A DNA stretch of 64,000 nucleotides from Polytrichum commune (GCA_950295325.1 OX485807.1:47150440-47214439); one strand, 5' to 3'. Positions 34,031 to 48,300 are shown, numbered from the stretch's first letter. Notes: generated by a model not told the origin, from the sequence alone. Translations and numbers: made by a program.

Positions 34031-36000
34031 GTTTGCAATACACAAAAAATCAATTACACCTTATTAAAGTGGAGTATTTGTAATTACTCAATGTGAATTT
34101 CTTGGTGAAAACATCTAAACCCAAAGTTTGCAATAATAGCTAGTAAAGGTCATGATACTTGCAAATCTCAAACCAATTGGCATTTGTCATAAATGCACAC
34201 CACCACCGACACCATGTAAACATATATAATGGACGTTAATTGCAGATGTTCCCATAATATATGTGTGTGTTCTAGTATGTGAAGGGGGGGGGGGTTTGTG
34301 GTGCCATCCTTGTGGACATCAATATGAAGCTTTTGTAATCCCCAAAAAAGAGTTGAATGAAGTTTAATCTTGAATCTATGTTAGGATTCCATCACAAAAG
34401 TCGGAGGCACTCCTTGAGCAAATTGTAGGATCGAGCTCCAACCAAGCTCCCACTCTTTTCATCCTCAATTTCATCGTATACAAATACATGTGATGCACTC
34501 TTGGGATTCACATAGGCATGTTGTAATGGTATTATATCATATACAATGTTTTAGTATCGTTGTACTATGCAAGGCAATGCACTGGTCCTAGGGCCTTCAG
34601 TGTGTAAGAAAGTCAACGTACAAGAAGCTTGTTCTTGACAATTCCCTTGTGTGATTACATGGGTTTATGGTAAGGTGGTGGTAAGATTATTACATAAATG
34701 TTAACTTATTGGCAAACTAGAGAGAAGGTAAAAAAATGCATTGTGATTCTTTCCTTGTGCCCATCTTGGTTTTCAAGTAGGTAGGATAAGTTACAACCAA
34801 CATACACTTTTGTATAATGTTTGTTGGATTTTGTGCATATCACAAACTTTTACAACAAAATGGTAGCACTTGGCTTGCAAAATTTTATTCAATCTTGGTA
34901 GTTGACATGTCATATTTGGATTGCCTCAATAGGCACACTAAAGATCCACACAAACACCTATCAATCTATGGCCATTCAATCCTAAAAGTGATGTAGTTTG
35001 AAGGAATTCTATTTTGAAATCACCTTGCTGAAAATATAACATAAGGTAGTGAAACAATATTCTCTTGCAACATACACAAAGATGACACACAATGAGGTAT
35101 TGCATGCCCCAATAAACAACATAGTTCGAAGAAGATGTTTTAGTGCAATGTGACCCACAAAATATTGTTTATTTGATAATGTTACTTTTAAAAACCTCAA
35201 TATCAATAGTTTAGTTTAATTTCACATCACGCATTTGTCCTTTGGATGGGTTTCCATTAAGATCCACAACTGGAAAACCTTCAAAATGCAAGTAATTTAT
35301 TGACCAAGAACCAAAAATTTGGACCCCAAAAACTATAATGCAATTTGAGTCCGATGTTTATGCAAACGAGGCAATCATTTCCCGCCAAATTCTGGTATCG
35401 CCACTTACTCAAGAAAACAAAACAAAACTTCAAGCTAGAGCACACCTTTTAAGTCCAAAAGTAGAGTCCTTTAGCTCATTGTTACCTAAGGAGCCCGTGG
35501 GATGCTTTTTGTTGGCTAGACCTGAATCCCATGTTAAGAATGAACAAGTTGTTTATATTAAGCTCAACCAAGGAACCGAAATTCTTGAAGTCTATATTCT
35601 ACTACACTTTATTGATAGGAAACTACCTAAAAGTTGAGTTTCTTGTTGCATTTACTATCTCTACGTGTTCAAGATCTCAACTACATTACATACTATATTT
35701 TTTTACCAACAATATCAATATTTAATTATTATAGCTCAAATTAATCACACCATTGTTTTTTTTAATACCCATGTTACATGATTTGTGAGATTTTCATTAT
35801 ATGACGTAATTTCCATCAAAAAGAGATCATGCACATCATTTAGAACTTTACAAACACAATATTAGACCATATGTCATATTTGACTGAGGTGGATGTGCTT
35901 TAAATGTGTGATTTGCCCTAAGAAAACTTCAGGTGGAGGGCATAATTAATCTCAGGCTTCTCCAGATTACGAGAATTTGAAGAAAGAGGGGGGACCATGA
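34031..36000. other. Intergenic, no gene seen
   Basis: AT-rich sequence with a G run near 34287. A 99-codon ORF at 35338-35637 starts with a possible ATG but shows no family resemblance and no clear coding bias, so it is not called. Confidence 0.45.
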
Positions 36001-38634
36001 CCCCGGCCCGGCCCGGCCCGCGGTTGACGGCAACCCCCGGTTCTCCCTGTGCGAGATTTTGAACCGCAGCGGAACTTGAAAGGAACGTTGGTGACCGGGT
36101 TACCGTACGCAGCGGTAAACCGGGCCAGCGGGAACCGGTCACCACACTCTGGCCTGGGCTCTCGGCCCCTTTGGCGGACCTCCTTCATTGCTGTGTTCAA
36201 GCAGGCTAGGCTATCATCGCAGCTCCCCGTCGCTCCCTCGCTCGCTTCTCTTCTCCCATCCCTCGTTTCCGATCCTCCGCCTCCGCTTCGCCACTCCCCG
36301 CTCCTTCATTGCCCTCGCGTATGCGCTTCCAACGACCCCGCTCTCGCTCCTATCGGCCGTCGTTACCGTCCCCGGCGCAGTAGCTTCCGTCTTCGACGCA
36401 AATTGCCGTTCCAATCTCTCCCCCCCCCCCCCCCCCCCGGCAGCAACATCATCAACATGTGCGCGCTCTTCTTGGCGAGGTATGGCTTGCAACGAATCGC
36501 AGCTTGTTTTCTTTTTTTTTAATTTTCTTTGTGTTGGAAAATTTACCGTTGCGCTCTGGTCACCCCGCGGTATCGAGGGCATTGCCATTTTTCGGATTCG
36601 TAACCTTGGAAATAGTAGATCTCCAAGCAGGCTTCATTGCCCTCACCTCTTATGCGCTTCCAGCGACCTAGTTCTCATTCCTCTCAGCCCTCTCATTCCT
36701 CGCTGCGGTAGCTTCTGTCTTCGACGCAAATTGCCGTTCCAATCGGCCTCGGCAAGTTTAACATCATGTGCGCGCTCTTCTTGCCGAGGTATGGCTTGTA
36801 ACGAATCGCGCCTGGCTGACTGTCTCGCATTTTATGCTTTTTCTTTGTGCTGGAAAATTTATAGTTCCGCAATGATCACCCAGTGTTGGTGAGGGCATCG
36901 CCAACCATTTCGCGGATTTATAACCTTGGATATAGTAGATCTCCAAGCAGCCTTCAATGCCTTCTTCTCTTCTGCGCTTCCAGCAACCCTGCTCTTGCTC
37001 CTCTCGGCCCTCTGTGCCTTCCTCGCTGCAGTAGCTTCCGTCTTCGACGCAAATTGCCGGTCCATCGGTTATTCGAAAATAGCAGGATCATGCAGAGTTC
37101 TGCTGCTTCCAACGAATTGCGGCTGGCTGGCTGGCTGAGTGACTGGCGTTTATAATTTTTCTTTGTGCTGGAAAACTCATTGTTGCGCTATGGTAACCTC
37201 CCCCCTCTTGGCGGAGGGCATCGCCTTTTCGCGGGTAGTGCAGATCTTTAAGCAGCGTTGTGGCCGGGTTTCGTGGTTGCTACGGGCGGTTATTCTGTGT
37301 TGAATGCAACCGTCGTGCCGTCAGATGTGACCTTTAAAGGTTTTTGTGCTTGAATTATTGTTCGTCTTCCTTTATTCATCGTGAGGCCGAGGGGACAATC
37401 ATTGTCTCGAGGTCTCGTGCACGAAAAGCATTCGGAGTTTGTCATGCGGTTCTTGTCAATTGTCTTCTCATAATCAATCCACTTGAACTCATGCTCCTGA
37501 AACCTGTCTGCAAATCACGCTGCTCTTGAAGATTCGGCTTTTTGACCTCTCTCTCTCTCTCTCCTGTATCTCTCCGATCACTCAAAACTCTCACGATGAT
37601 CTAGTCTACCTCTCAAATAAATTTAGGGCGGCATCAGAGTTGATTGGTCACTGGAATGTATAATCTGAGACGACGTTTTGAAATTAGGAGTATAAATGCC
37701 ACATCATCTGCGTGCAATCCGATCGTCAGGAATCGTCAAACTACTCTCATGTTGCTGACGTATTAAGAAACCCAATTTTCGATAACAGGTGACCCGAACA
37801 TGAGAGTGTAATTCTTCACCCGTTACCTCGAACTAAATTGGAAGTGGAAAGATTTCGCTCAAAAAAATGTGTATGATAGTGGCTGGCCTCCTGCCTCGCC
37901 ATAAAGCATACTGCTTCTGGCTTACAGCGTTTCTGGTCGTAGTAGGCTCTCGGATGTAAAGTGCACGAGTGCTTCTATCCGTATCTCAATTACATTGTAG
38001 ACAATGGCAATGATAATTCTCGCTGCGCATCATGATTCTATTTACATCGTGGATATATGACTACTTCACTCTAGTCTTCTTTATATTTCTGAAAGTCATT
38101 GCAGGCGTAATTGTACTTAGTTCGCGGAATCCAATTAGCGAAATTCGAAACTACAAATCGCAATGACGCTTCCTTCCGAACTTCCAGATATGACTAGACG
38201 GATGAAGATACATGGTGTACGTTGGTAGGGTGGAACCTAATCTCGTTCTGACGCCTACGCTTTGGCTCAAATTGAAGAATATTTTACGCCGAGTGCTTGA
38301 ATATTGAATTTTCGAGGATTTGCTTTCCCCCATCTCTTCATGCTCTTTTGTGATTTTAAATCTCGTGTAAAATATCACAAATCCAACCTTGTGATCACAG
38401 ATAAACTGAGGGGCATGTGAACAATATTGAACTTAATATATGCAGCGCACTGTGCTCAGTAATTGGCTTGCATTTTTCTGTGAAGGTCGGGTTTGAAACG
38501 ACTCATTCGATTTAATTAGTAACTTACCATGACTCATGCAGTTTGGTGGCAGGGGTCAACTTGAGCTGAAGGATGCAGCCTACCTTCAACAGCTGTAGCG
38601 TATGTGAGAATTGGTAGATCAACTGTGTAGCACC
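36001..38634 (+). promoter_or_regulatory. GC-rich upstream region and probable spliced 5' UTR of the ADIP-family gene
   Basis: The base composition rises sharply at about 36000 (GGCCCGGCCC repeats) and stays GC-rich to about 37300, which contrasts with the AT-rich DNA before it and fits a promoter with a first non-coding exon. An acceptor ending at 38541 leads into the exon that carries the ATG at 38635, so at least one 5' UTR intron is likely. A (CT)n tract lies at about 37546-37564. The exact transcription start is not visible. Confidence 0.45.
36300..37260. repeat. Threefold ~320-bp tandem repeat upstream of the ADIP-family gene
   Basis: Three diverged units start at about 36300, 36633 and 36950. 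Each runs in the same order through CTTCATTGCC, GCGCTTCCA, a CTCGGCC block, GTAGCTTCCGTCTTCGACGC, AAATTGCCG, GGTATGGCTTG (first two only), and TTTGTGCTGGAAAA. The first unit holds an 18-base C run (36420-36438). Long ORFs in this area are a by-product of the repeat and the GC content. Confidence 0.8.
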
Positions 38635-41600
38635 ATGGGGATCAGTGATGGTGATGGTGGATACATGGTAATATTCTTGTTAAACACTCAAAATTGCAAA
38701 CCATCATGGCTTCACATTTTTCATAAGATATAGGCTGCTCTGCAATTATTGAGTGCTGTATCCAAAAGGCTATGAAAAGAGAAACACACCAAATGAGCAA
38801 TAGTGTTTTGCAAGAACTTGAACTTCTCTGCTACAATGCTTGGGTCTCAATCTGAAGTACGGAGTTAGGATTGTAGAAGATTCACTCTTAAGAAAATATA
38901 GGAAACTTAGTATGAGAGTAACAGAACTTTAGCCTGTAAGCAGTGCTCCCCATTTGGCACTGTACATCCGCCCAACTCTGATGTGCACTTGAGGGATTTT
39001 CTGATTTCATTGGTCAAATTGACTGTTTGATTATATAGCTCTCAGTTGAATCGTTCCTTGTTGGCAAAGGACGTCTGTTTGTGTTGTTGCCATTCTTTGC
39101 TTATGTTTTGTCTTCCTTTATTGCAGGGTTCTTATGAGACAAGCTATGCTTCTGGGTAAGTTCACTACAGCATTTAGAATATTGGAATTCTATATCTCGT
39201 TTTGTTGAGGACTTTGAGTTCCAGATAATGGAGGAGTTATTCCATTGTTTGTGAATTTCTTGAACCACTCAGCACCTGATGAAGTACTGTTCAAAGCGCA
39301 ATGTATTACTGTATTTATCTTTGCTTAGAAGAAGCAATGTTGTGTAGAGAAATGTAAAATTGTATTTGTCTTTGCAACTTTATGTCTGTAGAGTTAACAT
39401 TATATAGGTGCTCTTCATGTTAGGTCTAACCCTTACTTAGTTTTCCAAAGTCTAACCTCTGGGAAGGACATTAGGAAGTTGTTTCTACAATCCCTTTCTT
39501 GTCAGACTTTTGCATTCCAGCATGTTTTCATGTTTCTTTCTTAATGGTGAATGTGGATTGTTTTAATCTGCAGGGACGATGCATTTGCTGACATTCACAA
39601 CTTGGATCACTGCATCAAGTACCTTAATCAGTCCTTGGTCACATTTGGCTTCCCCTCGGGCTTGAATTTTTACTCCAGTGAACCTGTAAGTCAGGTTATG
39701 AGCAAAGTGATTCCTTACAAGGATTGAATGCTTGTATTAGTAGGCTCTGAATTTGGTTACAGTGATCTGAAAATACAATTGCGGGTGCTGTCAATGCAGG
39801 CTTCAATTGTTCGAACATGTAATTGCATATATGCTATGATCCAGCAGCGGCAACGGGATATTGAATACCGGGAAACGGCCAATGAGACAAGGCAAAGGTG
39901 ATTGAAGAGTTTGTACAGTTACTATATTCCTTAAGTGGTCGTTAGTTTCTAATCAGTGTTCAGGTCCTATCTCCAAATGTCCCTTCAGGACTGTCCTTGT
40001 TCAGTTTCTCTGTGTGTCACTTCTCTAGAAGTGTTCTAGGTTCTGAATTAGTCTACTTACCAAACATTGCACTCATGGTGCAGATTGATGTCTGATATGT
40101 CAAGGCTTGAAGCCAAGGTGGAGAGGTTGTCTGATCAATTAGCTAGCAAGGAACGTGAACTGCAGGCACTGACAAGCAAGGTATTTTGACAAACTAAACA
40201 ATGTTCTAGTTCTGGAATAAGAATGAGACTGGAATTATACCAGTTGAGTCTTGGCTCCTGGTGATCAATGGTGGGCTGTGTTATGTTCAAGCATGTGTAC
40301 CAAAGATGTGCAATACTTCCCACTCTCTTTTCATGCACAACAGTACTATAGTCATTGCATTTGAGACAATCTATGATTTTGGTTAAACATTATCTTTCAC
40401 ACCCTTTCCATGTCCTAATGTCAATAGGAGCAAAAGGCAGCGTCTGCCAATAGGGCTCAACTTGAGAGACTTCAATTTGAGAAGGACGAGTTTCAAAGGA
40501 TGGTGATCACTACTCAGGTGTGTTTCGTGAGAATCTTCTCAATGCTAGAAATTTGTACTGTTCCAGTGTTGGCGATTTAGTCATTCTAATCAGTAATTTG
40601 TATCACTTTATGTAACAACGTTTCTTGTTCTCATATTCTGGTTTTAATGCAGCAAGTGAAGATTCAGCAGATGCACGAATTGAAGAAGAAAGAGAAAGAG
40701 TATATTAAGCTTCAGGTACTTGTGACTTATGGGGTGCATATACAAGGCTCTAGCACCTGCTTATGAATTCCAAAAATGTTGAATAGAAGGGTTAGGATGT
40801 GGCGGGCCTTTTAAATCTCTTACTATAAAGATGGTCTGGATTCCAACGTTTCTTGAATTCTTGACATACTGGAGCTCTGTGGTTGTTGTATCGTACAGGA
40901 GCGATTAAACCAAGTTCTGATGGAAAAGAAAAAGGAATCCAAGACTGGTATCGAGATCATGAATCTACTCCAGGCATGTTTCTCTCTTGTGACAATCGCT
41001 TCATTGCAACACTTTTTCTTCTGAGATATATTTTTGAAAAAACAATTTATGACAATGCATTACCAGCAGTTAGATAAAAACTGTATAGCAGAATCTATCC
41101 TTGAAGACCTTCATTGGGCAATATTCCTACTGATGTGCTGATCAATTGTATTGAGTATCAATCTCACTGTAGCTTGTATTTATCTATAATCAGAAGGAGG
41201 GTAGGCAACGGGGTACTTGGAATAGCAAGAAAGCAGATGGTGATTTCTATAAGATGATTGTAAGTCCTCCATCTCATTGTTGGAATGGATATCTTGCTAT
41301 GGAATTGTTTTGATGAATGAAGAGAATACAAGTGCATTCTATGCATGTGCCTTTTTTGTTAGTGTCTGGGTTGAAAGGGTTGCAGAGATGCTGAGAGAAC
41401 ATGTTCCTAATATTGTGTAAACCACGTCCTCTTAATATATTGATATGGGGACATTCATGAGCACACATCTTGACCTCTCCATTCAATATCTGCAAATTTA
41501 CCTCTGCATTTGCATCTTCACTTGCTGCATATCTGGAATGCACTTCTATCATTTATCGATCCTCAGTTATGTTTGTGTCTATGTTGTACTATGTACACGA

Positions 41601-44455
41601 TGTTCAAGGTCTGGAACAGAAGAGAAGACCATGTGCACATCTAAATGTGTGCTAAAGTACAGTTATGAGATCTCTATGCAAGAACATAATTGGAAGGATT
41701 GGACATCATAATTTGCACAATATAGGGCTTAATGTGGATTGTCTAACCAGAGGCTGGTAGAAGATTGTGACCACTGTGTGGACGAACTCAGGTATTTCTG
41801 ACAATGAGGCTGAGAAAGACCATGACAAACATCCTCTGTTTGCAGGTTGATGCATATGAGGCCAAAAAGCAGGAGCTTGTTGCTGAGAATTCTGATTTGC
41901 GGGCAATGCTTCGATCTATGCAAGTATGACATGAATGTGTATGCCTGAGTTTATTACATTGAACTGAGGTTGAGTTGAATAGTTTTTTATTATGTTGCTT
42001 TCTTCAAATTTCCAGTGGTTTGAATAGAATGGAATCCAATGCATCAATGTGGTGTTGTCAAGAATTTGTAAGGTACATTTGCTGAGTTTCTCTACTTGTA
42101 CATTGTAGAGTGACATGCGGGACTTCTTGAACACCCCAAGTGGTTTGTTGAGACCAGGAACTGGTGTGAGCTCCCATGAGCTTGAACCACCACCCACTCC
42201 ATTGGGAGGCCGCACGGTAAAGGGCACAACTGTCTCTCCACTTGCCTGAAAATTTCTTCGCCAAATATTGCTCCAGACATCTTTGTTTTCCAACAAGTGA
42301 TAATTTGAGTCAGAAATTCTCTGAAAATAATGTTACCCATCACTTGATTTGTCTTGTTTGGATGGTGTAGGATGTGTTTGACTTGCCCTTCCATATGGCC
42401 AGGGATCAGATTGAACAAAGTTTGCGGGCAAAAATGTCAACAATAAAGGCAAGCACTGCTACATATATCTCTGTATATGAGTAACTTCCATGACAATCCT
42501 TTGATAAACAACACTGGAGGACGTTGGATTTGCAGGGTTTAAGCCATTGGGATCACTTCTGTAGTAGATCCTGTTATGTCTATGTTATTAAGATCATTGT
42601 CCTAGGGTTTTATTAGCACCTGGGTGCTAACACACTTTTCCTCAACAGGAGCGCATGATGCAGCTGCAAGACAACCAGAAGGGACTGAATGGGGGAAGAG
42701 AAGCCAGTGAACGAGAGCAAGCACTTGAAGCCCAACTTGTAGAGGCACGTAGTATCATATCTGAGCAGGTACGTCATGCAGTATCAGGATTCGACCGTGA
42801 CAGGGAAGATGCTCTCGAACTGTTTTAAATTAGTTGCTCCACAATTTATGCACAAGTGATCCATGTTTTTGATTTATAGTCAATTGATGTTGCAAAGCTG
42901 AAAACATGACAATAGTTGCATGTTTATGATTGTGCAGGCTACACTGATGAACAAGCACATGCCAGAGGAGGATGAGAGCAGGTACAATGGTTATGTGCTT
43001 GTGCCAGAAAGGTGATCCATGTTATCCTGGTGAATTAGGGGCCAAACTCGGGATTCCTAAGTTCTATTACTACTTACCTAGTAATATTACTCAGTATCTC
43101 TGGCATCTTATGCCAGATATGGATTCATTGAAACATGTCTTCAATACAGTTCTCCTGAAAATAGTTCTCACAGTAGTTTTATGCACTGCAGAAGTGTCAT
43201 CGCAGAACAAATGGAAGCAGAATCAAGAGGGTCCCCTGCAGCTGAGGTACAAACACTACCGAATGTCTCCATTCCATGATCAATTTTGACATAGGCAACA
43301 TTCTGCTCAAGTGTAGGGAGGTGCATAAGTATCATCTGCGGTTATGACGAAAGTAGGTCCATATTTCAGATATATAGTTCCAGTCCGAGTTCTGCAATAC
43401 GATAGAAGTAAACTTGCTCATTGTGGTGTCTCTTGCTAATGAGACAGGAGGAGCAAGCTTCACGAGGAACTCCCCTGAAGAGCACGGAGCAGATGAGGTC
43501 AATGAAGGTAAGCCCATTGAAAATTGAACTAGCTATTCAAATTTTTCTACAGCATGTTTTCCCAAACCAAAGAGCTGTTGAAGTTTTCTACCACCTCCAA
43601 AATATTGATCATGATCAGTTATCCTCTACACCTCCTGAAGTGCTCACATGTCGAGAGACAATTTGGGCAATGTGATCACTTAAAATCAAACTATGCTTGC
43701 AACTCTCCACCTATCTATAGCACCTTCGATTTGAGCCAATCCTATCAGGTTTCCTCCTCATCAAAACGACGAAATTTATGATTACGATGTTTCTTCAAAG
43801 TTTGTACTTCCAGTAATTCGTTATTGAAGGAGCAAAGCTAATTTTTGCGTACTTAACCATATGGATGTGATTCTTTGATGGTGCTTCACAACTTCCCGTC
43901 TGTGATAATTCTCAAGAAAACTCTAGAAAAATGCTATTCTATAACACATCTTACAAAATGCTTTTACCAAGAGTTTAAAACAATCTCCCTTGTTGCGGTT
44001 TTTGGTGATAATTAAGGCAAGTCATTGCGTCCACTCTGGCGGTTGGTCCTTAGCCCTGAGCCGGGAGCCCTTAGCCTTAGTGAGTTCCATTGCATTAGTG
44101 AATTTATCAAATGCATATAACTTCAGGGATTGTAACCTACTCAGTTCACAATCACGTTACTATGTAAGATGCTAAGCATTCTAAACGCATAGAATATGCT
44201 CTAAACAAATTACAAGTGTTTTGTGCTTAGGATGCTTAGAATACTTGAACCACATAGAATATGCTGTACTATTTATTTGTGAGATTACTGTCACCATGGC
44301 CCTTATTTGCATACATCTGCATCATTGTAACACAGGTATTCAGTGGAGAGGCAAGGAATCTGAGAGGCGCGTTGAACGAAGCATCAGGTGGTGTGGATGA
44401 CTACTACTACAGAGGAAAGCCGCTCTCCAATGGTACGGTACGACTACAACAGTAA
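38635..44455 (+). CDS. SSX2IP/ADIP-family coiled-coil protein (afadin- and alpha-actinin-binding-like)
   Basis: Seventeen coding exons: 38635..38667, 39127..39155, 39574..39685, 39800..39897, 40084..40180, 40428..40517, 40653..40715, 40899..40973, 41194..41259, 41846..41923, 42109..42216, 42371..42448, 42649..42768, 42938..42981, 43192..43246, 43448..43507 and 44336..44455, 441 residues. The N-terminal third has the ADIP signature (DIHNLDHCIKYLNQSLVTFG, then FPSGLNFY), followed by long coiled coil (about residues 95-230) and a second helical part with DVFDLPFHMARDQIEQSL. In animals the family works at centriolar satellites and cell junctions; the plant role is largely unknown, and microtubule or cytoskeletal scaffolding is an inference. 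Two introns begin with GC. The ATG at 38635 follows an upstream acceptor and gives a short acidic/Gly start; the true N-terminus could differ by a few residues. Confidence 0.88.
40974..41193 (+). other. GC-AG intron in the ADIP-family gene
   Basis: The exon ends CTCCAG and the intron starts GCATGT; the acceptor is ATAATCAG. No GT donor nearby keeps the frame, and the next exon continues in phase 0 with KEGRQRG. This is a GC-AG intron of the major (U2) class. Confidence 0.8.
42449..42648 (+). other. Second GC-AG intron in the ADIP-family gene
   Basis: The exon ends ATAAAG and the intron starts GCAAGC, close to the GC-donor consensus AG|GCAAGT. The acceptor is CTCAACAG and the reading frame continues with ERMMQLQDNQ. 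Confidence 0.82.
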
Positions 44456-45350
44456 ACAGAGATTAATTTATGACACTGCCAAACAGTTCTTCACTGGAGG
44501 ACTGCAATGCACTCTATTTAATTTTCCAGAGATCTCAAGGGTAGGTAGACGAGTTGGTAGTTGATAGTGACACGCTGCTTGCACCTCACCTCATGTGTCA
44601 TGAGGTCTAGGTTTTTGATCACCTTGCTGCTGCGTGATATTCTGTATATTTGAAGATATGGGGGCATAACTGGAGGTGGTAACCACGATCTTGGAAGAAG
44701 GTCGATGGTTTACATCTCTTCACCGTGGGAGAGTTTCCTCACAATTGTGAAATTTTCTTGGACAAGCTTGAGTCTTGCCTCAAACCTCAGCAAATTATTT
44801 TAGTAGCAATGCCTATGTCGCAGCTGTGAAGCCTTTCCCCTAGTTAGCGACGCCCATTGTCAGTGAAACGTATATATTCGTGTGCACTGTATACTATTAA
44901 AAAGTTCAGTACCGTCGTCTTCAAAGAATCCTCGTCTTCCTCTATGAAGACCTCTTTATCGCAGAATCCATACTGACAACGACATGTTGAAAAGAGCACA
45001 ATGAGAAATGTCAATCCCACAACTTGGTAGTCAATTGTTCCAGACGTTTAAAGTGGTCTGTGAACTTAAATGGTTTCTAATATATGATGTGCATATCTGA
45101 AAGAAAACCATTTAAATCATTCCAGAAATAGAAAATCGACTCATTTGATTTTTTTCTTGGATTTTCAAGCCCTTCCATATCTGGAATGTTGGAAGTGTCC
45201 ACTTTCAGGCGCACTTACCTTACAAAGAATATGAATCACACAAATAGTCGTTGTCCACAAGAGATGTTTTTACAATAGCAAAGGGTGTACTTTACAATGC
45301 AAGGGAGCTTGAGAGGCCTCCTCTCCTCCCCCCTCCTAGTCTTTGTAAGG
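44456..45350. other. Convergent intergenic region with a possible SINE head
   Basis: This lies between the stop codons of two convergent genes and should hold both 3' UTRs. At about 44545-44625 a tRNA-like A box (TAGACGAGTTGG) is followed by a weak B box (GGTTTTTGATC), which suggests a decayed tRNA-derived SINE. No coding sequence was seen. Confidence 0.4.
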
Positions 45351-48300
45351 TCAAAGACCGCCATATTTTCCAAGGTCGAATGTCAACGTTCTTGAACAGC
45401 TGCAACATAGCAATCAGATTGGAGACTTAATATACAAACGCGTGGTGCGAACCCTCAACCATCATAACAAGGGTGGCATGGTGCAGAGGAAGAGAGCTTT
45501 GAGCTCGTTGATGAGATCGAACGTGGAAGAAATGAAATCAACTTAGGCACAACAAGTGTTTGTGGTGACGATGTTACCTTTGATCTCGGTACACTCCGAT
45601 GAGCGCATCAGCCTTGTCGTAGAAGGTGTCCTTGAGAGAGATCACCACGCTCTGGAATCCCATCCCCTTCCCAGTTCCCTCGCCATCTTTGACCTCAGAT
45701 CGTGATTTTGAGCGGATGTACGCCGCCACCTTTGCTACGTTCAAGTTGTCCAGGGCAGCATCCACCTCGTCCAGCACGAAGAAGGGAGATGGCCGGAAGC
45801 TGGACGTAGAAGAACCACCGCGACAACAACAACAACAACAACAAGCAGTTGGCCAAGCATCAGAAACCTAGTTGCATCTAAGAATCTCTACAATATCACC
45901 ACAAAACTCTCAACAGAATAAACGACTCCCAAGTTACTTAGTCACCAAATGCAGGGCCTGATTTGGATAATTGTCATCATCAGAGATGCCTGAATGTGAG
46001 TGGTTTGTGGTTGAGTGTGGATCTAAAAATGGACACCAACAAGACATACGCTTAAGGGAGATTGGATCTGTGCTCAAAATTTGTTGACTTATCCAGGTTT
46101 CACATAAATGGAGGAAAACCTATATGATCATTCAAGAAGAGAATCTGCACTTCAATAATCAATGACATCCTCATACAAGCTCCAAAAATAATGAGGAAAC
46201 CTGAGTCTTTGATTTGGATTTGCTAATCATCTTGTACTAATCAAGTGCTTGATATCCTAGGAAATGTAACCATTTAAGACCCATCTACCTTAGGTTAGTC
46301 CTTAGATGCTTGAGAAATGAATGACGGTTTAGGGTTGCATTCTTGAAGAGGACACTCTTCTCTTTTGCAAAGGTATACTTCACTATTGTTATGATGTGGA
46401 TCCCTTGTATGTAATTGATGTGGCTTTTTCATGAATGTTTTTGGCATGGGAGAGGGGTATGAGTGCTAATGAATCCAGTTTACGTAAGTACCCAACAAAC
46501 AAGTATATAAACCCTAAAGGCTGAGGCGGACAGCCACACCAGCGTACACAGTTACATTATATACGTCTCATTTTGAACACAAGAATGGCTGAAAACTTGT
46601 GTGAAGAATCCTTACTTTACAAAGATACCATCCAAATGGTCAGATCTTACCATAAGAGGTGCCGGATTTCTTTAATAAGCTGCTAAATTGGACTGGACTG
46701 AACTGATTCAGAGAATTTTGAGAAGATTTTGCTTTGGCCTTTAGGGGTTTTTCTGGTCTCACAATCTCTCCCAATTTCATGTAAGCTTAGTGGAAATTCG
46801 GGTTTGGAAGTACCTGTGGATGGCAAACAGGAGAGCAAGGGCTGCCACAGTTTTCTCTCCACCAGAGAGCTGTTCCATATCTCGGAACCGTTTTGTAGGG
46901 GGCATGGCTGTGTACTTGATGCCATGCAAATACGGCTCATCCTCGCTTTCTAAGCTCAGGTACGCTGTGCCTCCTAATGGGTGGGTAGTGCTCTGCGTGA
47001 GCTGCTTGTAAATTGCATTGATATTCACAGAGATGTGGTTGAATGCATCCATGAACTTCTCATATCTGCACATTGTGGAGCATATCATGGTTTCAAAACC
47101 CACTTCACAGAAGTACCAAGGTATACAGAATGCTGTTAGAGAGAGAGTAGCATGTGAGGATTGACGTCGTCCATCTCACTCACCTCTGCTGTTTGATGGC
47201 GTTGTACTTGTCAGCAATCTCCTTGCTAGCTTTCCTCGCAGCATCAAACTCTTCAATCGACTCCTTCTCCTTCTCGCGCAGACTCTCATATTGATCGAGA
47301 GCCTTGAGATTCGGAGCTGTTCTCTCAACCTCCAAGGAGATAAACTCCATCTTCCCCTTAAACTCCATCTCCAGCTTCTCTTTCTCCGCCGGCCTCAAGT
47401 CCTGTACATGAGAAATCAGCACCTGGTTGTTAGATATTTGCGCAGTGATGGACATGTGTACATGCACCACTTTAGATGATCGTTGCTTGTTCGTGGCGAG
47501 TTTAACAGGGGGAACAGTTCAAACCTGCTGATGTGGTTTGCTCAGTTTGGAGTAATCAAATGAGGATGACGATGAGATTATCTGTTGAGATGACCCAGCC
47601 GAATCGATGGCCATGGAGTCAGTTTCTTGCGTAGGAAGTTTGATCTGATCCAGCTCACAGGTTTCACAGATCTCTGCTCTCCTTGCATTCAGTTGTTCAA
47701 TATGGGTTTCCTGAAGCAACAAAATCGTTCCCAGTAAAATAGTTAGATGGGCGGAACATTGGAATCATGATATTTTCTGAAAGGAATTGCCAGTTGCCTC
47801 AAACTTGTCTACAACAATGGAGAGGTGATGCACTTCACAGAGACCAAAGCGCATTTCTCTACGTTCTGTGGAGAAAGATGGTTGAAACGCACAACCAAGA
47901 TTAAAACTATGAATTAGGTATAGACTCAAGGACAACAATGGTAACACTTTCCCTTGATGATTCGCATGCAAAAGTATGGATAGATGTTAAATCATGAGAC
48001 TTGGTAATTCACATATGTCTTACTCGTCACAACTGTTCAATCACTGCAAAAATGACTATAAAGATCCTCACCTCCATCATGAATGCAAAAATACTATGTC
48101 GTCCGTTCCTGGCACTACTTTCAATAACAAGTCAGTCACAAATTTGCAAACTGACCTTAGCAGTCATCTGTCTCTTCACATTTCCGAGCCTGGACGTGTC
48201 ATCACTTCCTCGTTTTTTCAGCTCTTGTATTTCCTCTTCAATGGCCTCAGCTTTACCTCTCAGTTCTTGCAACTCCTCTCTAAATCTCTCCAGCTGCTCA

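Noticed and set aside
35338-35637. A 99-codon plus-strand ORF
   Set aside because: It is isolated, without recognisable motifs or neighbours, in AT-rich repeat DNA.
36188-36892. A 234-codon plus-strand ORF, the longest in the window
   Set aside because: It runs through the threefold tandem repeat and a poly-C run, has low-complexity Ser/Leu/Arg-rich content and no family match. It is explained by GC-rich repeated sequence.
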